From assembly GCA_025403435.1 (NCBI GenBank), contig CM046341.1, positions 1,812,591 through 1,876,590 of the forward strand: a stretch of DNA of 64,000 nucleotides, in the 5' to 3' direction. The position numbers were made by a program, and so were the translations under genes. The notes beneath the pieces were generated by a model that worked only from the letters and a program-made list of their open reading frames with translations, had not been told where the DNA came from and did not search any database. This stretch comes from Artocarpus heterophyllus (taxonomy: Eukaryota > Streptophyta > Magnoliopsida > Rosales > Moraceae). Below, one piece after another: positions 48,022 through 58,789 of the stretch (position 1 is its first letter; the number at the start of each line of letters is the position of its first letter).

Positions 48022-49520
48022 TTTTTTGGTGGAGTTCAAAAGAAGAAGACGAAGAAGAAGTAGCTTGGAGGTGGGATATGAAGAATGGGTGTGTTTGGTG
48101 TATAAATTTGTGCAAGCTTATTTAAGCTCCTTTTAGAGAGGGAGAAAAAAAAAAGATCCTTTTTGAGAGAGAGAAGAAGTAGAGGATAATTGTTGTGAGA
48201 GAAATGGAAATGAAGCTTTTATCTTGATGATGGACCAACGTAATCCTTTTTATCTATGAGAAAAGATTGAATTTTGGGTGAAAAAACCAAATTGCATTAA
48301 AGTGGGTGGAGGGAGTGGAGTGGGGTGGAGTGGAGCTTAAAGTACCAAAAGTCTAGCCTCGCTCTCTCCCTTTTTTTTTTTTTTTTGGGGCTTTTTCAAC
48401 ACCGACGCGTTGCTTTGGAGAGGTAATATTGGCGTAAGCCACGTTGGATCACACACAATAATTTTTTGGATTTTGGGGGTTTGTTTTGTCCTTTTAAGTA
48501 ATTCCAAGGGGGTAATTTGGGAATTACAGTTTGCCACTCTAGTGACGTGTCGACTGGTGAGGGTTTAGCGACCGAAAAAACAGAAAGAAAGGAAAAACGG
48601 TGTAAGTGTGCCCGTGTGTTTTTTTCTGGCTTTTTTTTTTTTTTTTAAATTTAACGGTGAGAAAGGAAAAGGTTGATTGCATGTAAAATGTAGAGTCATA
48701 AGTGAGGGGCTTGACTGGTGAAAGGATTGTTCACACGTGGACGGGTAAAATGGGAAAATGAAATGGACACGTGGCAAGTAAGCATAAGACGTAATGAAGA
48801 CGCAAAGTCAGCATGTGGATATGTTGGCGTCTTTCAAAATGTGCAGCGCAGCCTGGCCTTGGCTCCCTCAACGGTAATCTAATATTAGTGCCACATGTTT
48901 CAGTAAGGAGGCTTCTTCTAGAAATTTTCTTACATTTTTAGAGGTCTTTTTGGCCGGTGGTTTTTCCAGGATTCTGATTCTAACCGCTAATCAAATTACT
49001 TTCTTTTTCTTTTCAATATAAATTTGAAGATCGAAAGATATATACATATTGATAGATTACTTTTGTAGTACATATTAAAGTTAAATTTGATTTGTATAGT
49101 TAGGTTTTAAGAAAGAAAATCCTAAGCTGTCTCGTTTGGAGATTGAACAATTTTGTAGCAACTTTCTTTTATTTTGTGTCCGTTTTGAGGTTCGAGAAAA
49201 ACACATAAAGTTATACATGTAGTCCCTTAAGCATAAGGAGTGATTTTGAGAGATTTATTACAACTATTGAGTGAAAATAAAAGAGAGTTAGGCTTAACCT
49301 TTTATCTCTCCATCTTGGGAGAGGTGAGAATGTCGAAAGTGGATCGGCCACTTGGAGTAGGAGAGAGTGCCGAAAGCGGGTGGTGTCTTGGAGTTGGTTA
49401 GTTGAACGGAAGGCAAGTTGTACAAACCAAGAACTTGTAGAAAGAAAAAGACTTAGGGTGTCTAAGAGTGAAGTGTTAAAAACACAATTCATAAATCCGT
49501 TTGCCTTGTAATTATAATTC
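47868..49520 (-). promoter_or_regulatory. Leader and promoter region of the proline-rich gene
   Basis: On -, the leader has a CT repeat (47911-47930) and two A runs (47990-48026). A TTTATACA box lies at about 48100, suggesting a start near 48070. Farther upstream, ACACGTGG and CACGTGGC at 48735-48775 are G-box-like ABRE cores on either strand. No other gene is seen to 49520. Confidence 0.4.
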
Positions 49521-51610
49521 AAGGTTAATAAGATTCTCATTTTTTCGAGTTGTTGTCCTTGATCTTTTCACAAAATTTTTTAATACAAGTAATTTGGAAA
49601 CGTAGCTTTGAAATATCTATTTTGAGTTTAGAAAATCCATTTAATTTATTACAATTTCCTTTTGCACATTTCGTCTTAAAAATTAATTAGATGGTTATAA
49701 AAGATGGCCCCTTCATCAAAATATTAAAGGGTTTCAATCCTCTTTGATGGATTAACCGTATTAGTTTTTATAAGCAAATCTCACCGAACGTTGACCATCT
49801 GTTTTGTATTCCAATTCCTCACGTTTTTAATTTTGTTTTTTTTTCTTTTTTCAGTCCAATGTAGATTCAACGAATATTACACTTTTGACTCAAACTGTGC
49901 CTTAATTGATGTAAAAAATTGTAACAAGCAAGCACAAGCCGGATGCATTCCACAGCAAATCGCCGACCACAAAAAACAAAAAAAAAAAAAAAAAAACCCC
50001 TTTCCAGGCTGTTTTAAAAGAAAACAAGCAGGCAAAGAAGATCAGAATATAGGCCTCTTAAGTGTGGGGCTAGACAATACAATAATGCACATCTCCATTT
50101 GTCAAAATTCCTCTTTTTCAGGTTAACGAGTGTCCAAAAAGAACAAAGAGAGGCATTGGTTTCTCTCTTTTCTTCAATTTTTTTTTTTCTCTCTGTAAAT
50201 AAGCAAGAGAATATAATCACATTATGCTATAAGATCCTCAATATGGATCTAAACTAACGCCATCAAACTTTATGTGCCATGGAAATCTCACAGGATCCAT
50301 TTTTCCAAGTACATTTCTTTTGGGGCATAATAATTAGTTGATCTTTTCTTTCTCAAGGGTAAATTTGAAAAACTTAATAATTGTCAATAAACTCTAATTT
50401 TTTGGCCCAGATCTGAGCTACAACTAGTGGAATGTTAGTTAATTAGTTTATGTATGCTTTTAACAAAAGGGGCTTTGAAAGAACCAGGTGAAGCAATATG
50501 CATAATTAACTTCAAAAAGTAGAAAAATATTTACCAAAGTTGTGAGACCCTTAGACTTTTACTTGTTCTTTTTGCTACTTTTTCCCTTTATTTGTCATCC
50601 AAGGTAGCTTCCACACTTCATAACGCATACCCTTTTCAATTTTTCTTTTCAAGAATGATTAGTTTTGTGGTTGGTACCCAAAAGACACGTAAAGAGACCC
50701 CATTGAAATACAACGTCTAGAACTCAAACTGTTCTTTTAGTGGAAGAGGTTTAATTTCATTTTTATAAGAGAAAATACTACAAAAAAAGTTGCTTGAAAA
50801 ATCACCTTAATTTTAGGACGTTTAGTTCAACTACTTCACAGTTGTAGTTTCAACTGCATTCAATTCGATCTTATATTGTACCATGAAAACATTCTAAAAT
50901 CATTTTAATCTTTAAGTGAAACCTTAAAAATCTAATTGCAACATCCTAGATATTGATTGCTATTGTCTGATTTTTAATCAGAAGTGTATATTTGTATTTT
51001 TCAAAGTAGGGGATCGATTGTAAGATATTGTAGTGACCATGAATATGATGGTGACTTGATTGAATCAAGTTTGAATCACAAACTTTATGCCAATAAAAAT
51101 GACACCAAATAGAAAAATGTGCAATATTTAATGGTCCCATTTAGTCTTAAGCTGATGCAGCTGGCTTGTAGTTGCTTTGGTAGGAATAGGATCATAAATT
51201 CTGTAGTTACTACTACCAAACAAGAAATGGGGCCCAAATATTAATCGGACAAAATCTCTTTGCTAATGTGCACTAGGCAATATTCTCGTGCCCTTATGAT
51301 TTATGTGGAGACACTTTTCCACTCCTCTCTTTATTCCAAAAACCCTCATCCACATGGCATGTAAAGCGACAGTTTGATCCACTAATTTTTTTCATTATTT
51401 TTTTCTGAAAGTGCATTTTCTCATTATTTTTTGGTTTGTTCAGCTTGTGACATTTTCTAGCAAATAATGATGGACTTTATCATCTTACCATACTTATTTC
51501 TATATGATGATTTTATTTGTCAACTTATGTGACCGTTATATTGACTACAAGCACATAAATTGATTCTGGAGACTTGAAATTACAACAAATATCAAAATCA
51601 TAGAAAAGAA
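49521..51610. repeat. Direct duplication, copy 1
   Basis: Matches 61949-63825 in the same orientation with many point changes. Shared blocks include ATTACAATTTCCTTTTGCAC, ATCTCACCGAA, ATTCAACGAAT, CACAGCAAATCGCCGACCAC and TTATATTGACTACA. The segment 50680-51515 has no partner in copy 2. Open frames here (for example 49791-50126) match between copies only loosely, with changed stops, so no gene is called. Confidence 0.75.
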
Positions 51611-51612
51611 AG

Positions 51613-51644
<32 letters not shown>

Positions 51645-53465
51645 ATCTATGTCAAGCAATTGTTTTAAGAACCGTTATTTTGTAAAAGATAATGACTTTT
51701 AAGAACCGTTATGTTGTAAAAGATAATGACTTTTATCGATCGTACATACTTAATTATATAGAGTGCCATTTTTTCTCTTCATTTTTATTCATTTTATTTT
51801 TATGTTTTTAGGGGGGAGAACGAGGGGAGGGAATGTGAGTGGTCTTACAACTAATGACAAAAATAGAAAATGCAATAAGAAAGAAAGAATTTAATCAAAA
51901 TTGATAAAAATCCAACAATCTATATGATTTGCACAATAGTAGAATAGCTCAATTATGTTGCCTCCATCTATATGTCTCGCTGATCGTCTTTCTACTACTT
52001 ATTTACCATGTTATCTAAAGTTAATAGTTTAATTACATAAATAGAAATTAAATACTAAAAATACTCGAGTAGTTTACTAGAGTGTCAAAGTTTAATCGGG
52101 TGGACAGATCATAAATAGATTAATAGGACAACAAATTTGAGTTCAGCGCTTGTGTTCTGTCAAATAATTTACCATTGAAAATAAAATGAAAATTTGTTTT
52201 TAAAATTAAATCAGAATTTGTCATCGTCCTTTTCCAAGCAGATGTCAGCTTTAGTCGGTTACAATGACTAATTGAGACTGTTTACAATCTTCAAGCAATT
52301 TATTGGTAACAATGTCGTTTTCCATGCAAATTCGTGAGAGGTTTAACGTCGTTAGAGGTCATATTCAAAACAAGAAGTCCCTCTCTAGACAGCTCTCTTA
52401 AGAAGCATTTTACATTAGTTATGACATCAAACTTACATATCACTCACACCAAAACAAACTTTTGCTACGTTCCCTCGTCGTTCTGTCCACAAAATAATAC
52501 ACGAAAAGTGGCATTTTGAAACGACATCTAATTATTGAAACAATGTCATTATAATGAGCGAGTCAAGATCTCAAAGAATTTTGCTTAGCAAAATTTGACT
52601 CCTTTTAGGAATTTTGTGTGACTCAGTTCTAGTTTGTAAATTTCATGTAATTGACGTACCTCGTATGTTTACATTATATTTTGGTCGATATAAAAACTCC
52701 ATTTATTTCAAATATGCCTTCTCGTTTTTGTTTGTATATACATTTAAGTTTAGAGAACAATAATGTGCATATTTGAATGTTAAGAAGGCTCTGAATGAGC
52801 ATTTGGAAGCTCATTCAGAAATGTATGTACCACATATAATTCTCATTTGGGGAGAGAAAATTGCCTTGTAAAACATAGAAGGTAATAGTTATTCTTAGAG
52901 GACTTACCTTCATAATTCATGTGATTTGAACTCTTATGCTTTGAGTATAAAGGATATGGGGAAATTTTGTTTATGTATAAATTTTAAATTGAAATATATT
53001 GTGGGATTTATGAGCCATGTGAGAGAATATTGAACACATTATGTGTCAGGTTTTCAGTGGCCCATTACTCATTAGCAACATTTAAAATTAGAATTAAAAG
53101 TCACTAAAGCACTTAATATACCTATTGAAGTAATTTTCTTAAAACATGGAACATGATGTTTAGACCTTTGGAGTAACTAGCCATCTACCAGGAAGAGTAC
53201 GTGAAAAAAGTTAAAAGAGAAAATAGGGTCCTAGTCTACAAGATAGTTTATAAAATTTTCATCTGTACATGGATATTAGGTCTTGTAAATACTAGCCAAC
53301 TATTTCTAAAATTGTTCCTGCAAGCATTGTCTGCTTAACCAAAAGGCAGGCTAACCCGATGCTTAGGCCTCCAATTATAGGAGGCACTAAATTTCTCCTT
53401 TTTAGCCAATATTTTAACCATCCTCCATATATCATTCAGATTTTTATTTTTTTTAAGAATTAGAG

Positions 53466-53926
53466 GCCAACTAATTTATGTTTTGGCAATCACCCACAAT
53501 CTAATGACCTTAAATATAGGGCTACTAAATCACTTCACTCATTCACAAAGAACATTAGAATAGAGATTATAAAAATAATAATAATAATGATAGATTTTTT
53601 AACACAAAATCCGAAACGTCAAAAGAAAAAAGTGGAAGCCAACTAATTTATGTTTGGAACACACCCACGATTCAAATAAACCTTAATTTTCTTAATTTAA
53701 AATGACCTTTTAAGTATAGGGATAGTTCGTTTGGTTCGAGTATTTGAATAGAGTATTTGAATGAAGATTTAAATTTTTGTGAGAGAAAATACTGTAGCAA
53801 AATGATTCGAACCGTGATTCAAGTATCGAAACAAACGGGCCTTAAATCACCCCACTCAATAAAAGGTAATGGAGCGGATTTTTTTTAATAGAATCACAAG
53901 CGTCAATTGAACAAAGAAAAATACAT
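53466..53926. repeat. Imperfect tandem duplication of about 175-bp unit
   Basis: Unit 1 starts GCCAACTAATTTATGTTTTG (near 53467) and unit 2 GCCAACTAATTTATGTTTGG (near 53638). Both continue with CACCCAC, a TATAGGG site, AAATCAC...CACTCA and GCGTCAATT or ACGTCAAAAG before an A-rich end. Unit 2 is longer because a MITE lies inside it. Confidence 0.65.
53723..53843. mobile_element. MITE, GTTTGGTTCRARTATTTGAA family
   Basis: Ends TCGTTTGGTTCGAGTATTTG and, on the other strand, CCCGTTTGTTTCGATACTTG. The tandem partner unit reads TATAGGGCTACTAAATCAC with no insert, so the element edges are set by the empty site to within a few bases. Confidence 0.75.
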
Positions 53927-54474
53927 TAAGTTTTCTTTTCCAAAAAAAACAGGAAAAAAAAATTGCGACCTCTCTTTTTATATTTGGAAACTTGCCTCCC
54001 CTCCTTCTACTTGCATTTGCATAATGGCTTTTCTCTTTCTCAAAACAAAAGTCTTTTTCAGTACCCCCTCTTTTCATATTTTTCTAAAGTTTCTAGCTTA
54101 TCTGTTTCTTAATTATTTATATTCACTTGTTGATTATTGTTTTTTAACTTTGTTGAAATTTTATTTTTGTTGTTATTTATTCTTCTTCATTAGATTTAGT
54201 GGGTTGTTTTGCTTATTAAAAACCATTCTTTTTTTTTTTCATTTCAATACATGATATTATATAAAAAATGTATATATTTAAAAATACCTCTTTTGAAAGT
54301 CTCGCTTAAGGCCTGAACTTTCGACAAGCGGGTCTTGTCCGCAAGATTTTAGCTTTTATTAATAATGTCTCTGACATTATGACACCTAGTTCATATATAT
54401 TCTGTGCGAGTATATGATGAAAATTGTTTGATGTCGTTGCAACTTTGTGTCTCAACTTTAAAGTTTAAATCTGA

Positions 54475-54588
54475 AGAGGGTTCGAGTATTTAAATAGAGT
54501 ATTTAAATAAAGATTTAAATTTTTATAAGAAAAATATTGTAGTAAAATAATTCAAATAATGATTTAAACCATGAAACAAACGGGCTCG
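54475..54588. mobile_element. MITE, third copy of the same family
   Basis: Reads TTCGAGTATTTAAATAGAGT with the same inner words as the 53723 copy. It ends GAAACAAACGGGCTCG. The left end is slightly shortened or diverged. Confidence 0.7.
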
Positions 54589-54964
54589 TATTCTACTTTT
54601 GAATTCATATGTAAAGAGGCATAAACATGAAGAAATTTGCTTTCTTGTAATAAAAAATCATGTGTTTAATAAAAAGCAAGAATTTTTACACCCTCAATCT
54701 CCAGTATTTTTATTTTTATTTTTCTCTCTCTTAATTTTTTCTACCTTAAAAAAGTCTTTTAGGCTATTTATAAGGTACAGTATATTGATAACAATAACCC
54801 ATTAAGAAGTACATATATAATATACTTAACGACTTCAATTATTAATTTCCCTCCCTTTAATTTTACAGCATATTTGGTTAGGAGGTTATAATCATTTTTT
54901 ATAGTATTTTCTGTCAAAAAATTTGAATTTTCTTTTAAATTTTCCATTCAAACCTATATAGTAT

Positions 54965-57915
54965 TGTCATGCCCTGAAATATAGGAGGTGACGTGACGGG
55001 TCTATTAAACTAATTAATATGAATTTTAGTAAAACATAAGTTTAAGCATTTAAATTAATTATGAAAATATGAAAAATTTTAAAGGCCTTTTTTAAAACAA
55101 ACATTTATAATAATTAAACAAATAAGAATATTAAAGTAAATAATAAGAAAGTGCAAAGAAATATAAGAAATGAGAATAGGTCCCACTGACCCACATCTTG
55201 TGCACACATATAGTACTGACAATATTATATTACAACCACAGTCCAAGTAAAGAAAAAGTTAAAATATTACATGCCTTGATTTTATAATTTAAATAGCCTA
55301 CTATGTTCTTCTACTGCTCCTGTGTCCTGTCTGTGGACTCCTCTCCGAACCTAAGCTGAAATCCACCTAGAGAGGGAAAGGTTTGAAACAGATAAAAATA
55401 TGAGTGAAAGGCTCAGTAGGACTATATTTTAGGAAACATTAAATTTTAAAAAGAAAATTCATTATTCAAGAAATTACTAAAGAAAAAGACTTGAATAAAT
55501 AAAATTAAACAAAATCAGTCTTACCCCAAACAATTTATTGGTTGACCATAAAGAACATCATTTTCTTTTCCTAGGCAAACCATATGTATATCACCACCGT
55601 GGTGGCCCAATTGAGTTTCGAGACCTGTCCCCAAGGTCGCACACTACACGACCCGATCTCTAATATGGCATCATGCCCTTATATTCCTTTCTATCATTAT
55701 TTAAAACCCATTTACCATGTATTTTCATTTACATTTGTTATGAAGTTCATTATAAAATTCACCTCATTCCACAGTTTATAAAAATAATCAATAAGATTTC
55801 ATTTTTCAATCAACCGTTGAAATTTTTTTGATAAAAACCCTTTTTAAGGCCAAAATCATTTGAAACTGGGTTAACAAAGAAAGGGTAGAAGTCCTATCTC
55901 AACACTCGTGCCGGTGTCTCACATCGTAATCCCAGTCCTTTATACGTTAGCTCCGTGGAACCACGAACAACCTTAAATAGAAACTAGGTCTATCAGTATA
56001 TAGTTTAAGATATTCTATGTTGCTAAATTATTTCATGGTGTCCTAGTATGCCATTTGTATTGATAAAATCATTTTATAATTTTGGGATTTCAATCGGGGT
56101 TCAAAACAGTAAAAATGGATAAAAAATCACAAAATCTCACCATGCTCGGTCAGCCTGTCGGCCACCCTGGTTCGGCCGACCGAAAGACCAGGTCCGGTCG
56201 GCTGAACTTTTTTCAAGTTCGGCCTACCGGACGTATGAATCAGGCCTGCTGAACCTTTGAATCCGGCCTGTCAAACACAAAGTTCGGCCTACCAAACTGG
56301 AAAATTCCAGAATTTTTCAGGCATAGGTTCTTGGCCTCCTGAGCCGAAATCTCCATTTCAACCTGTTTTTCTCAATTCTCAGGCATTGAAATCAATCATA
56401 GATGATAGAAAAACATAATAGGACACTTTTAAACTCGTTTAAACAATATTTTCACACAAAATCTAAGAAAATCCAAAAATGGAGAAAAATGGAGAAAATG
56501 AAAAATCTTGATTCGAATGTTAAGATTATATTTTTTGATTTCCTTTTTAATCAATAAGATTTCCTAAGAAAATCAATCAACCGTTGAAATTTTTTTGATA
56601 AAAACCCTTTTTAAGGCCAAAATCATTTGAAACTGGGTTAACAAAGAAAGGGTAGAAGTCCTATCTCAACACTCGTGCCGGTGTCTCACATCGTAATCCT
56701 AGTCCTTTATACGTTAGCTCCGTGGAACCACGAACAACCTTAAATAGAAACTAGGTCTATCAGTATATAGTTTAAGATATTCTATGTTGCTAAATTATTT
56801 CATGGTGTCCTAGTATGCCATTTGTATTGATAAAATCATTTTATAATTTTGGGATTTCAATCGGGGTTCAAAACAGTAAAAATGGATAAAAAATCACAAA
56901 ATCTCACCATGCTCGGTCAGCCTGTCGGCCACCCTGGTTCGGCCGACCGAAAGACCAGGTCCGGTCGGCTGAACTTTTTTCAAGTTCGGCCTACCGGACG
57001 TATGAATCAGGCCTGCTGAACCTTTGAATCCGGCCTGCCAAACACAAAGTTCGGCCTACCAAACTAGAAAATTCCAGAATTTTTCAGGCATAGGTTCTTG
57101 GCCTCCTGAGCCGAAATCTCCATTTCAACCTGTTTTTCTCAATTCTCAGGCATTGAAATCAATCATAGATGATAGAAAAACATAATAGGACACTTTTAAA
57201 CTCGTTTAAACAATATTTTCACACAAAATCTAAGAAAATCCAAAAATGGAGAAAAATGGAGAAAATGAAAAATCTTGATTCGAATTCATTTTTCTTCAAA
57301 CAAAGCTTAGATTCTAATTGTTCTAAGTTTCTCTAACTTAGATCAAAGGTTTTCTAAGTTCAAATAAGCTTAAATTTCAAAATGCAAGAAAAATTGAAAA
57401 TTTGAAAAAGTTTTGAATTTCGAAAACTAACATTGAATCGAGGCTTTAAATCGCATTTTTGGTTGGTCAATCATGTTCTCGAGCCTCCAATCCACCTAAC
57501 CGACGCTTGGGGCTCGATTTGATTCAAAACTTTTGGGAGAAAATGGGTGAGAAAGAGAGAGGCAGAGTGAGTGGGAGAGAGACGTGAGAAAGAGAGGGAA
57601 GAGAGAGAGCTCATGAGTGAGGGGGAGGGAGAGAGAGGAGTGAAATAAAAAAAGAGAGGGAGAGTCTGTTGGCTGCACAAAACCGTATGCAACAACACAT
57701 TGTTTTCAAAGAGGACTTACTTGGTATTTGACAAATTGTTTTGTTTCAAAATTTAAAATAACAATTAGAAAAAATTAGAAATCATTAAAATAATAAAAAC
57801 AACTTTAAATTCAAAATTTCATCAAATAATTAAATTAAGTTTAAAATATTTATTATAATACACTAATCCACCATTTTACATTCTATTATCACTTAATCAA
57901 TTTCGAGGCGTTACA
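54965..57915 (-). mobile_element. Solo LTR, 2951 bp, Ty3/gypsy-like
   Basis: The ends are TGTCATGCCC and GGCGTTACA, flanked by the 5-bp duplication AGTAT (54960-54964 and 57916-57920). Read on -, it begins TGTAACGCCTCG, which resembles the 31-kb LTR start, so - is the likely sense. No internal retrotransposon genes are present. It contains a long direct duplication (55786-57285). The open frames at 57471-57698 (-) lie in simple-sequence CT/GA-rich LTR DNA and are not genes. Confidence 0.87.
55786..57285. repeat. Tandem duplication inside the LTR, period 767 bp
   Basis: Unit 1 is 55786-56518 and unit 2 is 56549-57285, separated by about 30 bp. They differ at only a few positions by eye (for example ATCCC/ATCCT, CTGTC/CTGCC, ACTGG/ACTAG). 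Each unit holds a cluster of TTCGGCC/GGCCGA words and a GGTGTCTCACATCG block. The near-identity points to a recent event. Confidence 0.9.
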
Positions 57916-57920
57916 AGTAT

Positions 57921-58789
57921 ATACTAAACGGCCATTTAGTTTTTTGGTACTTGCATTCGTTTCACTTAGAATTCGGTTTCATTTTTAGTTTACATTCAGA
58001 TGACTAATTTTTTGCAATATAATTTTGTGACACCAACGCTTTTTCCAATATGTACGATCGAATCACAAAATCCATCTAGATCCAGAGGAGAATTTGATGG
58101 AGAAGTAGAGAAAGATTGAAGACGCAAGGTCTGAAAAATTTCAAAGGAAGAAAAGGGCTATTTTTAGTGTCCAAGTTCTGGTCATATTCCACGACCTTGA
58201 TATTCCGGCCTGTGTGGTTGTTTCTTGTTTTTTTTTTTTATTATTTTAATTTAATATTAGGTTTTATTGTGAATCATTAGGATTTTTTTTTTTTTTTGAT
58301 TGATTTTGGTTTGGGGCTGCAGGTGTCATGCTATTGGTCGGTGGCATCGAAACAAAAGCCTCTGGCCCAAGTGCTGATATGATAATAACAACCATAATAC
58401 CCTCGGATATCAATAAATACTGTAAACTCTAAATTGTGTGTGTACATATATATATATATATATATGTTCTCGGGTAAATTGCATTATTGCATTGTAAACT
58501 ATTTACTTTTAGCATAATATTTCTTGAACTTTTAATCTTGACACAATGTACTTTGAATTTTGAAATCATTCATAAAATTGTCCATACTTTTTAACGCTTG
58601 TTTATTGGACCTCAGTTATTAATAATTTTATAATCCTAGATGTATTTTGCCAAGATTAAAAGGTGGGATATATTATGCAAAAAATGAATACTTTAGGCTG
58701 CAATAGTGAAATTTACTCAATGTTTCCTATAAATAAATATATATATGCACGTTAAGTAATTAGTTATTTATATCAACGTGTGCGTGTTT
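57921..58789. other. Short interval between LTR and enolase pseudogene
   Basis: Contains a small inverted-repeat element at 58474-58719 (left GGGTAAATTGCATTATTGCA; right end on the other strand GAGTAAATTTCACTATTGCA) and a TA repeat at 58446-58464. No gene is visible. Confidence 0.5.
58474..58719. mobile_element. Foldback element, about 246 bp
   Basis: Terminal repeats GGGTAAATTGCATTATTGCA and GAGTAAATTTCACTATTGCA (right end, other strand), extended inward by CTTTTAATCTTG on both sides. Its ends resemble those of the element at 18893-19268 (GGGTAAATTGCAATCATACA on the other strand). Confidence 0.65.

Larger units (their letters stand above)
51611..54959. other. AT-rich intergenic sequence
   Basis: TA repeat at 51613-51632. 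A 35-bp tandem duplication (AAGAACCGTTATTTTGTAAA...) lies at 51667-51735. 53466-53926 is a larger tandem duplication carrying a MITE in its second unit. No gene is seen. Confidence 0.5.

Noticed and set aside
55786..57285. Long direct repeats considered as an array (CRISPR or satellite)
   Set aside because: Only two long units inside a plant LTR; no short regular repeats with spacers.
57471..57698. Ser/Leu-rich minus frames
   Set aside because: Located in GA/CT simple sequence inside the solo LTR.
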